DNA of 64,000 bases from Pseudomonas sp. SST3 (GCF_003325755.1 NZ_QORI02000011.1:139427-203426), one strand, 5' to 3'. Positions 9,469 through 19,768 are shown, numbered from the stretch's first letter. Numbers and translations: made by a program. Notes: generated by a model not told the origin, from the letters alone.

Positions 9469-9891
9469 GTGGAGCCGGAATCCATCGTCTACGGCAGCAT
9501 CCGCGACTGGCCCTCGCCCGATGTCGAGCAATGTCGGTCGCGTCGCGCCGTCAATCGCCGTGCATTGGATAGCCTGCCGCGAGGCGAGGGTTGGCCCTTC
9601 ATCGGACGGGAGATGTTTTCCTTCTGTGCGGACGAAGGCCTGTATCAGACCCAGGTGATTCACTTCGGGGCCAGCTATCGTGCGGTGGAATATGAGTGGG
9701 CGCTGTGGGTGCGCAATTTCGAGGCGCTGCTCAACGAACTCTACTGGACCAGCGCGGTGGTCCATCTGGAAACCGAGCTTAACGGCACGCACACCTTTCG
9801 CTGGGAGACCGACAGCGGCTCGCATAGTCCGCATCAGCGTGAACTGCGTATGCGCTGCGCCTGGGAACGCGACGGAGGCGTGCTGGGCTGA
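9469..9891 (+). CDS. Conserved hypothetical protein
   Basis: A 140-residue soluble protein without signal peptide or membrane helix. The GTG at 9469 is favoured because GGAG lies seven bases upstream; the frame also allows a TTG at 9451. The protein is rich in aromatic residues (a YEWALW segment near the middle and an ELNGTHTFRWE segment). I recall similar uncharacterised pseudomonad proteins beginning with a YGSI motif, but know no function. It is convergent with yheU, with a three-base gap. Confidence 0.65.
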   Translation: MEPESIVYGSIRDWPSPDVEQCRSRRAVNRRALDSLPRGEGWPFIGREMFSFCADEGLYQTQVIHFGASYRAVEYEWALWVRNFEALLNELYWTSAVVHLETELNGTHTFRWETDSGSHSPHQRELRMRCAWERDGGVLG

Positions 9892-9894
9892 GGT

Positions 9895-10125
9895 TCAGTC
9901 TTCCAGCCATTCCTTTGGCACGTCGCGCCTGAGCGCCAACTGGCATTGCTGGTGTTCCGCATCGAAGACGATCACGGCCGTACCCCTGCTTAGCGCATGA
10001 CGTACCCGCTCGACACGGGTCACCAGCGGTGTTTCGTCACCGTTGTCAGTGCCTTCGCGCGTTACGAAGTCCTCGATGAGGCGGGTGAGGGTGTCGGGTT
10101 CGAGCTGGTCGTGGGGAATGAGCAT
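9895..10125 (-). CDS. yheU: YheU family protein (UPF0270)
   Basis: A 76-residue protein matching YheU: an N-terminal MLIPHDQL followed by LIEDFVTREGTD closely parallels E. coli YheU. The molecular function is not established. It lies 143 bases downstream of the hybrid kinase gene on the same strand and may be read from its transcript or from its own promoter in that gap. Confidence 0.88.
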   Translation of the reverse strand: MLIPHDQLEPDTLTRLIEDFVTREGTDNGDETPLVTRVERVRHALSRGTAVIVFDAEHQQCQLALRRDVPKEWLED

Positions 10126-10268
10126 GGATTCGAATCAGGTAAGAGGTTCGGGTTCGATGATCGAATTGCGGAGGATCCATTGGCGTTTCGCGAAAAATAA
10201 AGGCCTTTTGCGCCGCACGGCGATATTCGGCGCTGACTCGGCATAAGCCGGCTACGCGTTCCGCGCGG

Positions 10269-13037
10269 TCAAACGGGCCAACGCCGTGGTTGAAGCGAGG
10301 CGTCAACAGGCCCCAGGAAACGATCCAGGCAAGCATACAGCTGCTCGCTCTCCAGTGGCTTACCAATGAAGTCATTCATGCCGGAATCACGGCCTTGCTG
10401 ACGATGATCTTCGAGGACGTGAGCAGTCAGAGCGACGATGGGGACTGGCGTGAGCCCCTGTTCGGTCTCGAGGCAGCGAATCTGTCGGCTCGCCTCGAAA
10501 CCGTCCAGTTCCGGCATCTCGCAGTCCATCAGAATCAGCTGAACGGCAGAGGGGTTATCGCTGTAGGCCGTTACTGCCCGCCGGCCGTTCTCGGCAATGG
10601 TGACCTCGTAGCCACGCTTGCGCAGCAGGCTGGAAACCACCATCTGACTGACGGGGTTATCTTCGGCGATGAGAATACGTGACTGCGGTGCCGCCTCGTG
10701 GCGCTCGGGCACTGTCGCATCAGGTGGTCGGGTGCCTGAGGGTTGATAGAGCCGATGCAACGCATCGCGCAGCGGGCCTAACAAGAGTGGCAAGGGCAGG
10801 TTGCTCAGCCGCAGCGTAGGCGCAAGAACGGGGTACTCGCTTTGCGGCGGGTAGAGCAGCATCACGCGCTGATTCGGCTCGAGCTGGTTGCCCAGTGTGA
10901 TCAGCCAATCCTGAGGCTTTCCGGGCCAGGGTGCCATCATCACCACCAAGGGCGTGCAGGCGTGGTTATCGAGATAGCGTGGCAGGCGTTTCGGCTCCTC
11001 ACAGCGCACCACGCGCATGCCCCAGCGCGTCAGCAGATTGCCCATCGCATCGAGCGCATGGATATCCTGGGAGGCGATCACCGCGGTACGGCCTTCGAGC
11101 AGCGCGGTAAGCGGGTCATGGTTGCCGCCCGCGTCGTGCAGCGGAATGTCGAAACTGAAACGGCTACCCTGACCAGGCGCGCTCTGAACGTCGATCTGCC
11201 CCCCCATCATTTCCACCAGTTCTTTGCTGATCACCAGCCCAAGCCCGCTGCCGCCATAGCGGCGAGTGGTGCTGGAGTCGCCCTGGGAGAAGGATACGAA
11301 CAGCTGTGCGAGCACTTCGGCGCGCATGCCGATACCGCTGTCGGTCACCGAAAAGATCAGTCTCCGAGCGTCTGACGGCCCCTGAACGGCCACCTCGAGC
11401 ATGACGCAGCCATTGTCGGTGAACTTCAGTCCGTTGCTGAGCAGGTTCAGCAGGACCTGTTTGAGCCGGGTCGGATCGCCGCGGATGCGTCGCGGTACGC
11501 CCGCTGCGAGGCTCACATGCAGGTGGAGCTCCTTTTCCAATGCCTTGGCTGTGAACAGGCTGACGGCTTCGGAAACCAGTGCTTCGAGATCGAACTCGAT
11601 ATCCTCCAGAACCAGCTTGCCGGCGCCGATCCTTGCGTAGTCGAGAATGTCATTGATCACCGACATCAGCGAGGCGCTCGAGCTGGAGATCGTATCGAGA
11701 TAGAAGCGCTGGTTACGGTCCAGCGAGGTTTCGCGCAACAACTGCAGCATGCCGAGCACGCCATTGAGCGGGGTGCGGATCTCGTGGCTCATCTTCGCCA
11801 GGAAGCGGCTCTTGGCCTGGTTCTCGCTCTCGGCGCGCGCAGCAGCCTGGCGGGATTGGAAACCTTCTTCCTTGAGCATATTGATCCGGTCGGCAAGTCC
11901 GATGGACAGAGTGATCAGCTCGAAGGCTATGCCGGCCTTGACGATTGAGGAGCCGTACAAACCGAACAGGTTGAAGCCCAGGGAGCCGGCGGTGACGATG
12001 ACGAAAGTCACCAGCAGTACGCCCCACGCGAGGGTGTAATAAAGCCCATAGCGAACACCCCGGCGCCAGACGAATGCACCGGTCAACAGCAGGCCAATGG
12101 AGGAGGTGATCACCATGACGCTGGCCAGCACACTCCAGGTCTGCAGCTCCAGGACCACCCCGGACAGCAGCGCGCCAAACGAAATCAGGAACGCCACACG
12201 CAGGGCGAAATCGAGTCGCGGGAAATGCTCGCGGGTATGGAGGAAGTGGCGACTGAACTGGATCGAAATCAGGCAGTGGCTGAGCATCAGTGCATAGATG
12301 CCCAAGGTTATGGCACCACCATCATCACTCAGCCATTTGACCAGCAGGCCGTCAAAGCTGAGTGCGAACAGCCCGACATTGACGTTGTAGATCAGGTACC
12401 AGAAATAGGCCGGCTCGCGGAGCGACAGGAACAGGAAGAGGTTGTAGCAGAACATGGCGAACAGCACGCCGTAGAAAGCGCCGGCGAGCCCCATCGATTC
12501 TTCGGCTGCCGCGGCGCTCGCTTCGTAGCTACTGAAGTAGAGGGGCATGTACAGCGTGCTGGAGCTTTTCACGCGCAGCAGTAAGGTCGAGGTGCCGGGC
12601 TCCAGGGCGACCGGGAACCAGAAATTGCTGACTTGGACCGGGCGTGCGCTGAAGGGCAGGCTGTCCCCGGATCGCTGTTGGCTTATGCGGCCGTCCGGGT
12701 GGCGCAGATACAACTCGATGTGGTCGAGCAACGGGTAGTTGATCTCGAAGAAACCGCCGATGGGTGTGCTGAGCTGATTATCAAGATCGACGCGAAACCA
12801 CCATATGTCCTTGTTCTTGCCTTTGTTGGCGTGCATGCCGCTGACCGGTTCGAAGGTCTTTCTCGGCAGGTCGAACACTTCGGCAACCTTCAACTCGGCT
12901 GCGGGGTCGCGCAGGAAATACGTCCAACCCCCAAGTGGCTCGCGAAAATCCTCCGAGGCTATGGGGACGGGGGTGAAGGCCCAGACCTGAGCAGATAGGC
13001 AATAGAGAAAAAGGACCAGGCAAAGACGCGGCAGCAT
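10269..13037 (-). CDS. Hybrid sensor histidine kinase with 7TMR-DISM sensor
   Basis: A 922-residue inner-membrane kinase. In order: signal peptide (1-20), a periplasmic 7TMR-DISM extracellular domain (about 25-160), seven membrane helices (about 185-390), a short coil, HisKA with phosphoacceptor H418 (MSHEIRTP), an HATPase with DSGIGM and SGLGL boxes, a degenerate receiver-like segment (about 645-770) and a C-terminal receiver with phosphoacceptor D838 ([11 protein letters not shown]). No HPt domain is visible, so an external phosphotransfer partner is likely. The architecture is LadS/RetS-like. In P. aeruginosa I recall a hybrid kinase next to the same NAGGN genes. The middle domain lacks the usual phosphorylatable aspartate. 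Confidence 0.88.
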   Translation of the reverse strand: MLPRLCLVLFLYCLSAQVWAFTPVPIASEDFREPLGGWTYFLRDPAAELKVAEVFDLPRKTFEPVSGMHANKGKNKDIWWFRVDLDNQLSTPIGGFFEINYPLLDHIELYLRHPDGRISQQRSGDSLPFSARPVQVSNFWFPVALEPGTSTLLLRVKSSSTLYMPLYFSSYEASAAAAEESMGLAGAFYGVLFAMFCYNLFLFLSLREPAYFWYLIYNVNVGLFALSFDGLLVKWLSDDGGAITLGIYALMLSHCLISIQFSRHFLHTREHFPRLDFALRVAFLISFGALLSGVVLELQTWSVLASVMVITSSIGLLLTGAFVWRRGVRYGLYYTLAWGVLLVTFVIVTAGSLGFNLFGLYGSSIVKAGIAFELITLSIGLADRINMLKEEGFQSRQAAARAESENQAKSRFLAKMSHEIRTPLNGVLGMLQLLRETSLDRNQRFYLDTISSSSASLMSVINDILDYARIGAGKLVLEDIEFDLEALVSEAVSLFTAKALEKELHLHVSLAAGVPRRIRGDPTRLKQVLLNLLSNGLKFTDNGCVMLEVAVQGPSDARRLIFSVTDSGIGMRAEVLAQLFVSFSQGDSSTTRRYGGSGLGLVISKELVEMMGGQIDVQSAPGQGSRFSFDIPLHDAGGNHDPLTALLEGRTAVIASQDIHALDAMGNLLTRWGMRVVRCEEPKRLPRYLDNHACTPLVVMMAPWPGKPQDWLITLGNQLEPNQRVMLLYPPQSEYPVLAPTLRLSNLPLPLLLGPLRDALHRLYQPSGTRPPDATVPERHEAAPQSRILIAEDNPVSQMVVSSLLRKRGYEVTIAENGRRAVTAYSDNPSAVQLILMDCEMPELDGFEASRQIRCLETEQGLTPVPIVALTAHVLEDHRQQGRDSGMNDFIGKPLESEQLYACLDRFLGPVDASLQPRRWPV

Positions 13038-13256
13038 GTAGGGACCCGGAATCGTGCAAAGTCGCAGGCGGTCAAGCAGAGCAGGCAGTCACGGGACTGT
13101 GCGCGGTATCAGTTGCGCGAGCGACAGCCCGCTTCGACGGACGCCTGGTCGGGCCAGGCATCCATATATATCAGCGACTTGCGACTTTGCCCGGATCGAA
13201 GCCGTCTCGCAATCGGCAAATGCTCCAAGTAGGCGGCACATCATGAAACCTGACGC

Positions 13257-14456
13257 TCAATCGGACGAATCGTCAGAACGCCTGTCCAAGATCGAATCGA
13301 CTGGCGGAACGCGGGTGTCATTCTCCATCTGTGCGTCGTGCTCGAGTTGATGACTGAAGCTTTCCAGGGATCCCTGGCCAGTGTGCGCATCGCTGGCAAA
13401 AACGGGAGGGCTGAGCAAATAGCGGCATAGAAGCCGGCTCATCGCCGCCAAGCTGTCGATGTGGGTCCGCTCATAGCCATGGGTCGCATCGCAGCCGAAG
13501 GCGAGCAGGGCGGTGCGGATGTCGTGCCCGGCGGCGATCGCTGACTGGGCGTCGCTGTGATAGTACCGAAACAGATCCCGGCGAACCGGAATGTCGTGCT
13601 CGTTGGCCAGTTTGATGAGATGTCGCGACAGATGGAAATCGTAGGGTCCACCGGAATCCTGCATCGCGACCGTGACGGCGTGCTCGCTGGATTCCTGCCC
13701 CCTGGCGGTGGGCGCGATGTCGATCCCAACGAACTCGCTTACATCCCAAGGCAGTGCGCCGGCCGCTCCGGAGCCGGTTTCTTCGGTGATGGTGAACAGC
13801 GGGTGACAGTCGATCGGCAGTTCCTGCCCGCTCTCGACCAGCGCCTTGAGGGCCGTCAGCAGCGCGGCCACGCCGGCCTTGTCATCCAAGTGGCGGGCGC
13901 TGATGTGACCGCTATCGGTGAATTCCGGCATGGGATCGAAGGCGACGAAATCGCCCACGTGGACACCTAGCGCAACGGTATCGGCACGGCAAGCGGTGTG
14001 GGCATCCAGGCGCAGTTCGACATGATCCCAACTGATGGGCATCTCATCGACTGCTTTATTGAAGGCGTGTCCCGACGCCAGCAGAGGCAGCACGCTGCCG
14101 CGGATCACGCCGTGATCGGTAAAGACGCTGACTCGGCTGCCTTCGGCAAACCGGCTCGACCAGCAGCCGACCGGCGACAGGCCCAGCCGGCCAGTGTCGT
14201 GGATCTCGCGAACGCTGGCGCCGATGGTATCCAGGTGCGCGGCAATGGCGCGGTCGGGGCTGTCCTGGCGGCCCTTGAGCGTTGCGCGGATAGTGCCGCG
14301 GCGTGTCAGCTCGAAGGGAATATCCAGCTCCTTCAAGCGCTCGGCCACGTAACGCACGATCGTGTCAGTGAAGCCGGTGGGGCTAGGGATCGCCAAGGTT
14401 TCCAGCAAGACGCGTTGCAGGTAATTAAGGTCGGGTTCGGGAAGCTTTGCAGTCAT
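13257..14456 (-). CDS. NAGGN-system M42 family peptidase
   Basis: A 399-residue metallopeptidase that is the third member of the N-acetylglutaminylglutamine amide cassette. Metal-site residues expected of the M42/M20 clan are visible: H74 and D76 (AAHLD), D191-D192 (RHLDDK), E225-E226 (TITEETGSGA), D246 and H332. Its role is unproven; turnover of the dipeptide osmolyte is a reasonable inference. The ATG at 14456 has AGGA six bases upstream. The catalytic domain ends near residue 350, and about 50 polar residues follow (ending DRRSDDSSD), longer than I expect for the family. The gene is 124 bases after ngg. Confidence 0.88.
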   Translation of the reverse strand: MTAKLPEPDLNYLQRVLLETLAIPSPTGFTDTIVRYVAERLKELDIPFELTRRGTIRATLKGRQDSPDRAIAAHLDTIGASVREIHDTGRLGLSPVGCWSSRFAEGSRVSVFTDHGVIRGSVLPLLASGHAFNKAVDEMPISWDHVELRLDAHTACRADTVALGVHVGDFVAFDPMPEFTDSGHISARHLDDKAGVAALLTALKALVESGQELPIDCHPLFTITEETGSGAAGALPWDVSEFVGIDIAPTARGQESSEHAVTVAMQDSGGPYDFHLSRHLIKLANEHDIPVRRDLFRYYHSDAQSAIAAGHDIRTALLAFGCDATHGYERTHIDSLAAMSRLLCRYLLSPPVFASDAHTGQGSLESFSHQLEHDAQMENDTRVPPVDSILDRRSDDSSD

Positions 14457-14531
14457 GATCATTCCTGTGGGGGCAAGTGATGGCTGCCGCCATGCGGTGA
14501 ATGAATGCGAGCGATTGCCGCGATAAGGATG

Positions 14532-14575
14532 GCGCCCCCCACGGATGGCGGCGAGGGCCATTTTCCGTGGGCGCC
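14532..14575 (-). other. Hairpin in the ngg-peptidase spacer
   Basis: On the minus strand GGCGCCCACGGA, just after the ngg stop, can pair with TCCGTGGGGGGCGCC further on, with a three-base bulge. No T run follows, so it is more likely an mRNA-stability or processing element that sets peptidase expression below that of ngg than a full terminator. Confidence 0.35.
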
Positions 14576-14580
14576 TTTGT

Positions 14581-16323
14581 CTAGTTCGTGTTGTGACTCA
14601 GCGGGAAAAGCAGGTCAATGAAGCGCTCTGCGGTTGGCTGCGGATGATGGTTCGCAAGGCCGACGCGCTCGTTGGCTTCGATGAAAACGTAATCCGGCTG
14701 ATCTGCAGCAGGGACGAGCAGGTCGAGCCCGACCACCGGAATGTCCAGCGCACGAGCGGCGCGAACGGCCGCGTCAACCAACTCAGGATGCAGCTGATCG
14801 GTGACGTCATCCAGGGTGCCGCCGGTATGCAGGTTCGCGGTGCGTCGGACAGCGAGGCGCTGGCCGCGTGGCAGTACGGTGTCGTAATCGAACCCGGCAT
14901 CTTCGATGCAGCGCTGGGTTTCCCTGTCTATCGGGATACGGCTCTCACCGCCTGTGGCAGCCTGGCGTCGACGGCTTTGGGCTTCGATCAGTTCGCGGAT
15001 GCTGTGGCTGCCATCGCCCACCACCTCGGCAGGTCGACGGATGGCGGCTGCCACCACCTCATAGCCGATCATCACGACGCGCAAGTCGAGCCCGGGATGG
15101 TAACTCTCGAGCAGTACACGTTGATCGAACTGACGTGCTTGGGCGATGGCTTCCTCCAGGTCCTCGGCGCTGCGCAGATCTACCGACACACCATGACCCT
15201 GTTCGCCGTCGACCGGCTTGACCACGACGCTGCCGTGCTCCTTGAGAAATGTCGCGTTGTTCTCTGCCGAATCTGCCAGTTGTTGCGCCGGTAGTTTCAG
15301 GCCTGCTCTGGCCAGGGTGCGGTGGGTCAGGCGCTTGTCCTGGCACAGCGTCATGCTCACGGCGGAGGTCAGATCCGAAAGCGACTCGCGGCAGCGAACT
15401 CGGCGGCCCCCTTGGGTGAGCGTGAACAGCCCGGCTTCCGCATCGTCGATGCTGATCTCGATGCCGCGTCGACGGGCCTCGTCAACGATAATCCTGGCAT
15501 AGGGGTTCAGTTCGGCTTCGGGGCCGGGGCCCAGGAACAGCGACTGATTGATCGTGTTCTTGCGCTTGACGGTGAAGGTCTGCAACTCGCGGAAACCAAG
15601 CTTGGCGTAGAGCGCCTTGGCCTGCTTGTTGTCGTGTAGCACCGACAGATCAAGGTAGGTCAGGCCGCGGCCCATGTACTGCTCGATCAGGTGACGCACC
15701 AGCGCTTCGCCGACACCCGGGCGGGTGCAATTCGGGGCGACCGCCAGGCACCAGAGGCTGGATCCGTTTTCCGGGTCGTTGAACGCCCGGTGATGATTGA
15801 TGCCCATGACGCTGCCGATGACCTGCCCGGAGTCGTCATCCTCTGCCAGCCAGTAGACCGGACCGCCGTTCTCGCGCGGTGTGCACAGCTCCGGATTGAC
15901 CGGCAGCATGCCGCGAGACTGATACAGGCAGTTGATCGCCTTCCAGTCAGCCTCGCTTTGTGCCCGGCGAATACCGAAACCGCGAAAGCTGCGACGCGCA
16001 GGGCGGTAATCGGTAAACCAGATCCGCATGGTATCGGAGGGATCTAGAAACAGTTGTTGCGGTGCGTACGCCAGCACCTGATGCGGCGCGGCAACATAGA
16101 GTGCGATGTCGCGCTCACCTGCCTGCTCGTGAAGCAAGTCCGCGGCCAGGTCGGCCGGGTTGGAATAGGTATGGCCAATCAGAATGCGGCCCCAGCCACA
16201 ATGCAGCGTCACCGGACCCTGGGGTTCTTCCTGTCCATCTTCGGCGAGACGGGCCTGCAGCCGCTCATAGGTCGGTGTCTGGCCGCGCAACAATCGCTGT
16301 CCGTAAGCTTGAGACTTCTGCAT
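14581..16323 (-). CDS. ngg: N-acetylglutaminylglutamine synthetase
   Basis: A 580-residue fusion: an N-terminal region (1-110), a GNAT acetyltransferase domain (about 118-270, including a LAVAP segment and a PGVGEAL acetyl-CoA loop) and an ATP-grasp ligase domain (about 300-578, with VVKPVDGEQGHGV). It is expected to acetylate a glutamine and join it to a second glutamine, giving the dipeptide that AsnO amidates to the osmoprotectant NAGGN. The ATG at 16323 follows AAGGAAA; the frame opens further upstream without support. It lies 89 bases after asnO, in the conserved asnO-ngg-peptidase order. Confidence 0.92.
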   Translation of the reverse strand: MQKSQAYGQRLLRGQTPTYERLQARLAEDGQEEPQGPVTLHCGWGRILIGHTYSNPADLAADLLHEQAGERDIALYVAAPHQVLAYAPQQLFLDPSDTMRIWFTDYRPARRSFRGFGIRRAQSEADWKAINCLYQSRGMLPVNPELCTPRENGGPVYWLAEDDDSGQVIGSVMGINHHRAFNDPENGSSLWCLAVAPNCTRPGVGEALVRHLIEQYMGRGLTYLDLSVLHDNKQAKALYAKLGFRELQTFTVKRKNTINQSLFLGPGPEAELNPYARIIVDEARRRGIEISIDDAEAGLFTLTQGGRRVRCRESLSDLTSAVSMTLCQDKRLTHRTLARAGLKLPAQQLADSAENNATFLKEHGSVVVKPVDGEQGHGVSVDLRSAEDLEEAIAQARQFDQRVLLESYHPGLDLRVVMIGYEVVAAAIRRPAEVVGDGSHSIRELIEAQSRRRQAATGGESRIPIDRETQRCIEDAGFDYDTVLPRGQRLAVRRTANLHTGGTLDDVTDQLHPELVDAAVRAARALDIPVVGLDLLVPAADQPDYVFIEANERVGLANHHPQPTAERFIDLLFPLSHNTN

Positions 16324-16412
16324 GGTGTTTTCCTTGGGGCTTGTCCTGACGGCACGGAAACAAGCGGAGCACAGGGCGCCCACTATGGTTCGGCGCCGTC
16401 ACGATCGAGTGC

Positions 16413-18185
16413 TTATAGGCCTTGTTCGCTCAACCATAGGTTGACTGCTGCCAGTTGCCACAGTTTCGAACCACGCAGCGGCGTCAGCTGACCCTCCGGA
16501 TCACTGAGCAACTTTTCGAGCATCGCAGGGTTGTATAGGCCTCGATCTTGGCTCGGGTCTGTCAGCAATTCACGCACCCAGTTCAGCGTATCGCCCTGCA
16601 AGTGCTTGAGTCCGGGCACCGGAAAATAGCCCTTCGGCCGGTCGATCACCGCCGCCGGGATTACCTTGCGCGCCGCCTCCTTGAGCACGTACTTGCCGCC
16701 TTCGGGCAGCTTGTACTTGGCAGGAATGCGCGCTGATAGTTCGGCCACGTTGTGGTCGAGGAACGGCACCCGTGCCTCCAGGCCCCAGGCCATGGTCATG
16801 TTGTCGACGCGTTTTACCGGGTCATCCACCAGCATCACCGTGCTGTCGATGCGCAAGGCCTTGTCGACCGCCGCGTCGGCGCCCGGTTGAGCGAAGTGCT
16901 GCCGTACGAAGTCGCCGGAGAAATCGCCCTTTACCCACTGCTGCTGCATGGTTTCGGAATATTCCTCGTAGCTCCGGTCACGGAAGGCCGCCAGATAGGC
17001 TGCCGCCGGGTCCTGCGCGCCATCGACCTGTGGATACCAGTGGTAGCCGGCGAACAGCTCATCGGCGCCTTGGCCGCTCTGCACCACCTTGCAATGCTTG
17101 GAGACTTCACGCGACAGCAGGTAGAAGGCGATGCAGTCATGGCTGACCATCGGCTCGCTCATGGCCTGAAAGGCCGCGGGCAACCGTTCGAGAACCTCCT
17201 TCTCCTGGATGCGCAGCTGATGATGGCGTGTCTGGTAGTGCTCGGCGATCAGGTCGGAATACTTGAATTCGTCTCCGCGCTCGCCACCGGCATCCTCGAA
17301 GCCGATGGAGAACGTCAGCAGATTGTCCGCCGCGCCGGCCTCACGAAGCAGGCCGACCAGCAGACTGGAATCGACACCACCTGAAAGCAGCACGCCGACG
17401 TCGACGGCCGCGCGCTGGCGCAGGGCGACGGATTCACGCAGGGTAGCCAGGGTGCGCTCTTGCCAATCTTCGAAGCTGTATCGCTGCTCTTCTTCCGTGG
17501 CGCCGAATTCGAGTTGCCACCACCGGTGCTGACTGGATTTGCCCGTGGCGTCGACGCGCATAAAGGTGCCTGGCGGCAGCTTGTCGATGCCGGCGATCAG
17601 TGTGTCTGGCGCCGGCACTACCGCGTGGAAGCTCATGTAGTGGTTCAAGGCCACGGGATTCAGTACACCGGCGATGTCGCCGCCTTTGAGCAGCGCCGGC
17701 AGCGCGGAGGCGAAACGCAGACGGTCACCGGTTTTCGACAGATACAACGGCTTGATGCCAAGACGATCGCGGGCGATGAACAGCTCCTGCGTATCGCGCT
17801 GCCAGATGGCGAAGGCAAACATGCCATTGAGCCGCGGCAGCAAGGCCTCGCCCCAGGCGTGGAAGCCCTTGAGCAGCACTTCGGTATCGCCCCCGGAAAA
17901 GAAGCTATAGCCCAGTGCCTCGAGCTCGGCGCGCAATTCCGGGTAGTTGTAGATCGCGCCGTTGAAGACCATCGACAAACCCAGCGCGGAGTCGATCATC
18001 GGCTGGCCCGAGGCCTCGCAGAGATCCATGATTTTCAGGCGGCGGTGCCCGAGCGCGAGAGGACCCTGGCTATTGAAGCCACACGCGTCGGGTCCACGGG
18101 ACATGAGGTGTTGGGTGATGCGTTCAATGGCGGCCAGATCGGCCGGTTGATTATCGAAGCGAAGTTCGCCAGCTATGCCACACAT
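16413..18185 (-). CDS. asnO: N-acetylglutaminylglutamine amidotransferase
   Basis: A 590-residue asparagine-synthetase-like glutamine amidotransferase. Cys2 of the MCGIAG start is the class II glutaminase nucleophile, and SGGVDSS (268-274) is the ATP-pyrophosphatase loop of the synthetase domain. In this cassette it converts the terminal carboxylate of N-acetylglutaminylglutamine to the amide, yielding NAGGN, a compatible solute made by P. aeruginosa and rhizobia under osmotic stress. The ATG at 18185 has AAGGA at good spacing. It leads the operon and is divergent from a MarR regulator across 220 bases. Confidence 0.93.
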   Translation of the reverse strand: MCGIAGELRFDNQPADLAAIERITQHLMSRGPDACGFNSQGPLALGHRRLKIMDLCEASGQPMIDSALGLSMVFNGAIYNYPELRAELEALGYSFFSGGDTEVLLKGFHAWGEALLPRLNGMFAFAIWQRDTQELFIARDRLGIKPLYLSKTGDRLRFASALPALLKGGDIAGVLNPVALNHYMSFHAVVPAPDTLIAGIDKLPPGTFMRVDATGKSSQHRWWQLEFGATEEEQRYSFEDWQERTLATLRESVALRQRAAVDVGVLLSGGVDSSLLVGLLREAGAADNLLTFSIGFEDAGGERGDEFKYSDLIAEHYQTRHHQLRIQEKEVLERLPAAFQAMSEPMVSHDCIAFYLLSREVSKHCKVVQSGQGADELFAGYHWYPQVDGAQDPAAAYLAAFRDRSYEEYSETMQQQWVKGDFSGDFVRQHFAQPGADAAVDKALRIDSTVMLVDDPVKRVDNMTMAWGLEARVPFLDHNVAELSARIPAKYKLPEGGKYVLKEAARKVIPAAVIDRPKGYFPVPGLKHLQGDTLNWVRELLTDPSQDRGLYNPAMLEKLLSDPEGQLTPLRGSKLWQLAAVNLWLSEQGL

Positions 18186-18405
18186 AAGATCCTTACCGGT
18201 TTTGCCGTTGGGGAGTGTGACTGACGTGCGGAACGCGAAGTTCAGGTTTCCAGACCAGCGTGCGCGCCTCTGGATCGATGCTTACGGGGATTGCTGGGCG
18301 CTGCGAGCGCCTCCTGAATCGCATCCGTTCGGGTCAGTCGGATTTTACAGAGAAACAAACAAATGCTTTCATGTCAAACCGTAGCGTTAGCAAAGATTAT
18401 GGCTT

Positions 18406-18879
18406 ATGAGTGATAAAACACTTCTGGATCAAACTACCGGCACCGGAGTCGCCACGCTTGAGCTTTCGTTGTTTCAGGCCTTTCGAAGGATACAGCAGGA
18501 CGCTGAAGTCCACGCTAAGCGGCTCGCCCGTTATGGCGGCCTGAGCCCGGTGCAGCTGATGATTTTGCAGGTGCTGGCCAACGAGGGTCAGCTCACCGCC
18601 AGTACATTAAGCAAGCGGGTCAGCCTGACCGCCGCCACCCTGTCCGGACAACTCGACCGGCTCGTCGAGCGTGGCCTGTTGTTGCGCCAGCGGGACGATC
18701 AGGATCGGCGAAAGCAATGGTTGCTGCTGACGACTGAGGGCAGGGTGCTGCAACAACAGGCGCCCTCGTTGTTGCCACCGGAATTCGTCAAGCGATTCGC
18801 GGGACTACCAGAATGGGAGCAGCACAGTATCGCTGCGGCACTGCTGCGCGCCGCTTCGATATGTGGGCCGATGGAATAG
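18406..18879 (+). CDS. MarR family transcriptional regulator
   Basis: A 157-residue MarR-type regulator. The winged helix spans about residues 45-110 (LTASTLSKRVSLTAATLSG as recognition region, RDDQDRRK as wing). Its position divergent to asnO is conserved in P. aeruginosa, so control of the NAGGN operon, and of its own gene, is the likely role. I could not find a convincing palindromic operator in the 220-base intergenic region. It is convergent with the following LysR gene, with a 34-base gap. Confidence 0.88.
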   Translation: MSDKTLLDQTTGTGVATLELSLFQAFRRIQQDAEVHAKRLARYGGLSPVQLMILQVLANEGQLTASTLSKRVSLTAATLSGQLDRLVERGLLLRQRDDQDRRKQWLLLTTEGRVLQQQAPSLLPPEFVKRFAGLPEWEQHSIAAALLRAASICGPME

Positions 18880-18913
18880 CGAGCCGTGGCCGCCTGGCTG
18901 CCGAGCAAGGTGT

Positions 18914-19768
18914 CTAGGCGCGGAACCCTTCAACGATGTGCTCGGCCAATGTTTCGCTGACCTGCGACTGGTTGCGATCGTTGCGCAGCAGGACGATGCT
19001 GCTGACCGGCAACTCCGGAAAACCTTCGGCCGAACCCAGCTGGCGCATGTCTGGCGGTAGCAGGCTCTGCATTTGCGCAGTCACGGCCAGGCCGGCACCG
19101 ACGATGGCCATCAATGCCGACAGACTCGGGCTGGTGTAGGCGATCCGGAACGGAATGCCCAGGCTGTCCAGCGCATTGCAGGCCCAGGCTCGGCAGAAAC
19201 ACTCACTGTTGAACACAGCCAGCGGTATCGGCCGCTGCTCGTGGGCGCTGAAGCCGGCCGCCTCGGCCCAGACCACCCGTTCGCGTCGCAGCAGCTGACC
19301 GATCTCTGCACCCGGCGCACGGGTGACGATCGACAGATCCAGATCGCGGCGCTGCAGGAGCTGGAAAGAGGGCTCGCAATGCACTTCCACCTGTACCAGC
19401 GGATAGGCCTGGGCAAAACGCGAAAGAATGCCCGGAAGAAAGCGCATCACGTAATCGTCCGGCGTCCCGATGCGCACCGATCCGACCATGTGCGGCTCGC
19501 GGAAGGTCGTCATCACTTCGCCGTGCAGCTTGAGGATCCGCCGGGCGTAGCCGAGCAGGACCTGACCCTCCGCTGTCAGCCGGACCTGGCGACCATCGCG
19601 CTCGAACAGGGGACGTTGCAGGACGTCCTCTTCGAGCCTTTTCATCTGCATGCTGATGGCCGACTGGGTGCGGTTGACCGCATCGGCCGCTCGGGTGAAA
19701 CCGCCATGATCGGCAATGGCGACGAAACTGCGTAGCAGCTCCGCATCGATACTGGGATAGTTGGCCAT
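18914..19768 (-). CDS. LysR family transcriptional regulator
   Basis: A 284-residue LysR regulator: N-terminal helix-turn-helix (about residues 9-66, with GGFTRAADAVNRTQSAIS) and a periplasmic-binding-like effector domain (about 92-280). It is divergent from a DUF1127 gene across 94 bases, so that gene is its probable target. The effector is unknown. Confidence 0.9.
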   Translation of the reverse strand: MANYPSIDAELLRSFVAIADHGGFTRAADAVNRTQSAISMQMKRLEEDVLQRPLFERDGRQVRLTAEGQVLLGYARRILKLHGEVMTTFREPHMVGSVRIGTPDDYVMRFLPGILSRFAQAYPLVQVEVHCEPSFQLLQRRDLDLSIVTRAPGAEIGQLLRRERVVWAEAAGFSAHEQRPIPLAVFNSECFCRAWACNALDSLGIPFRIAYTSPSLSALMAIVGAGLAVTAQMQSLLPPDMRQLGSAEGFPELPVSSIVLLRNDRNQSQVSETLAEHIVEGFRA

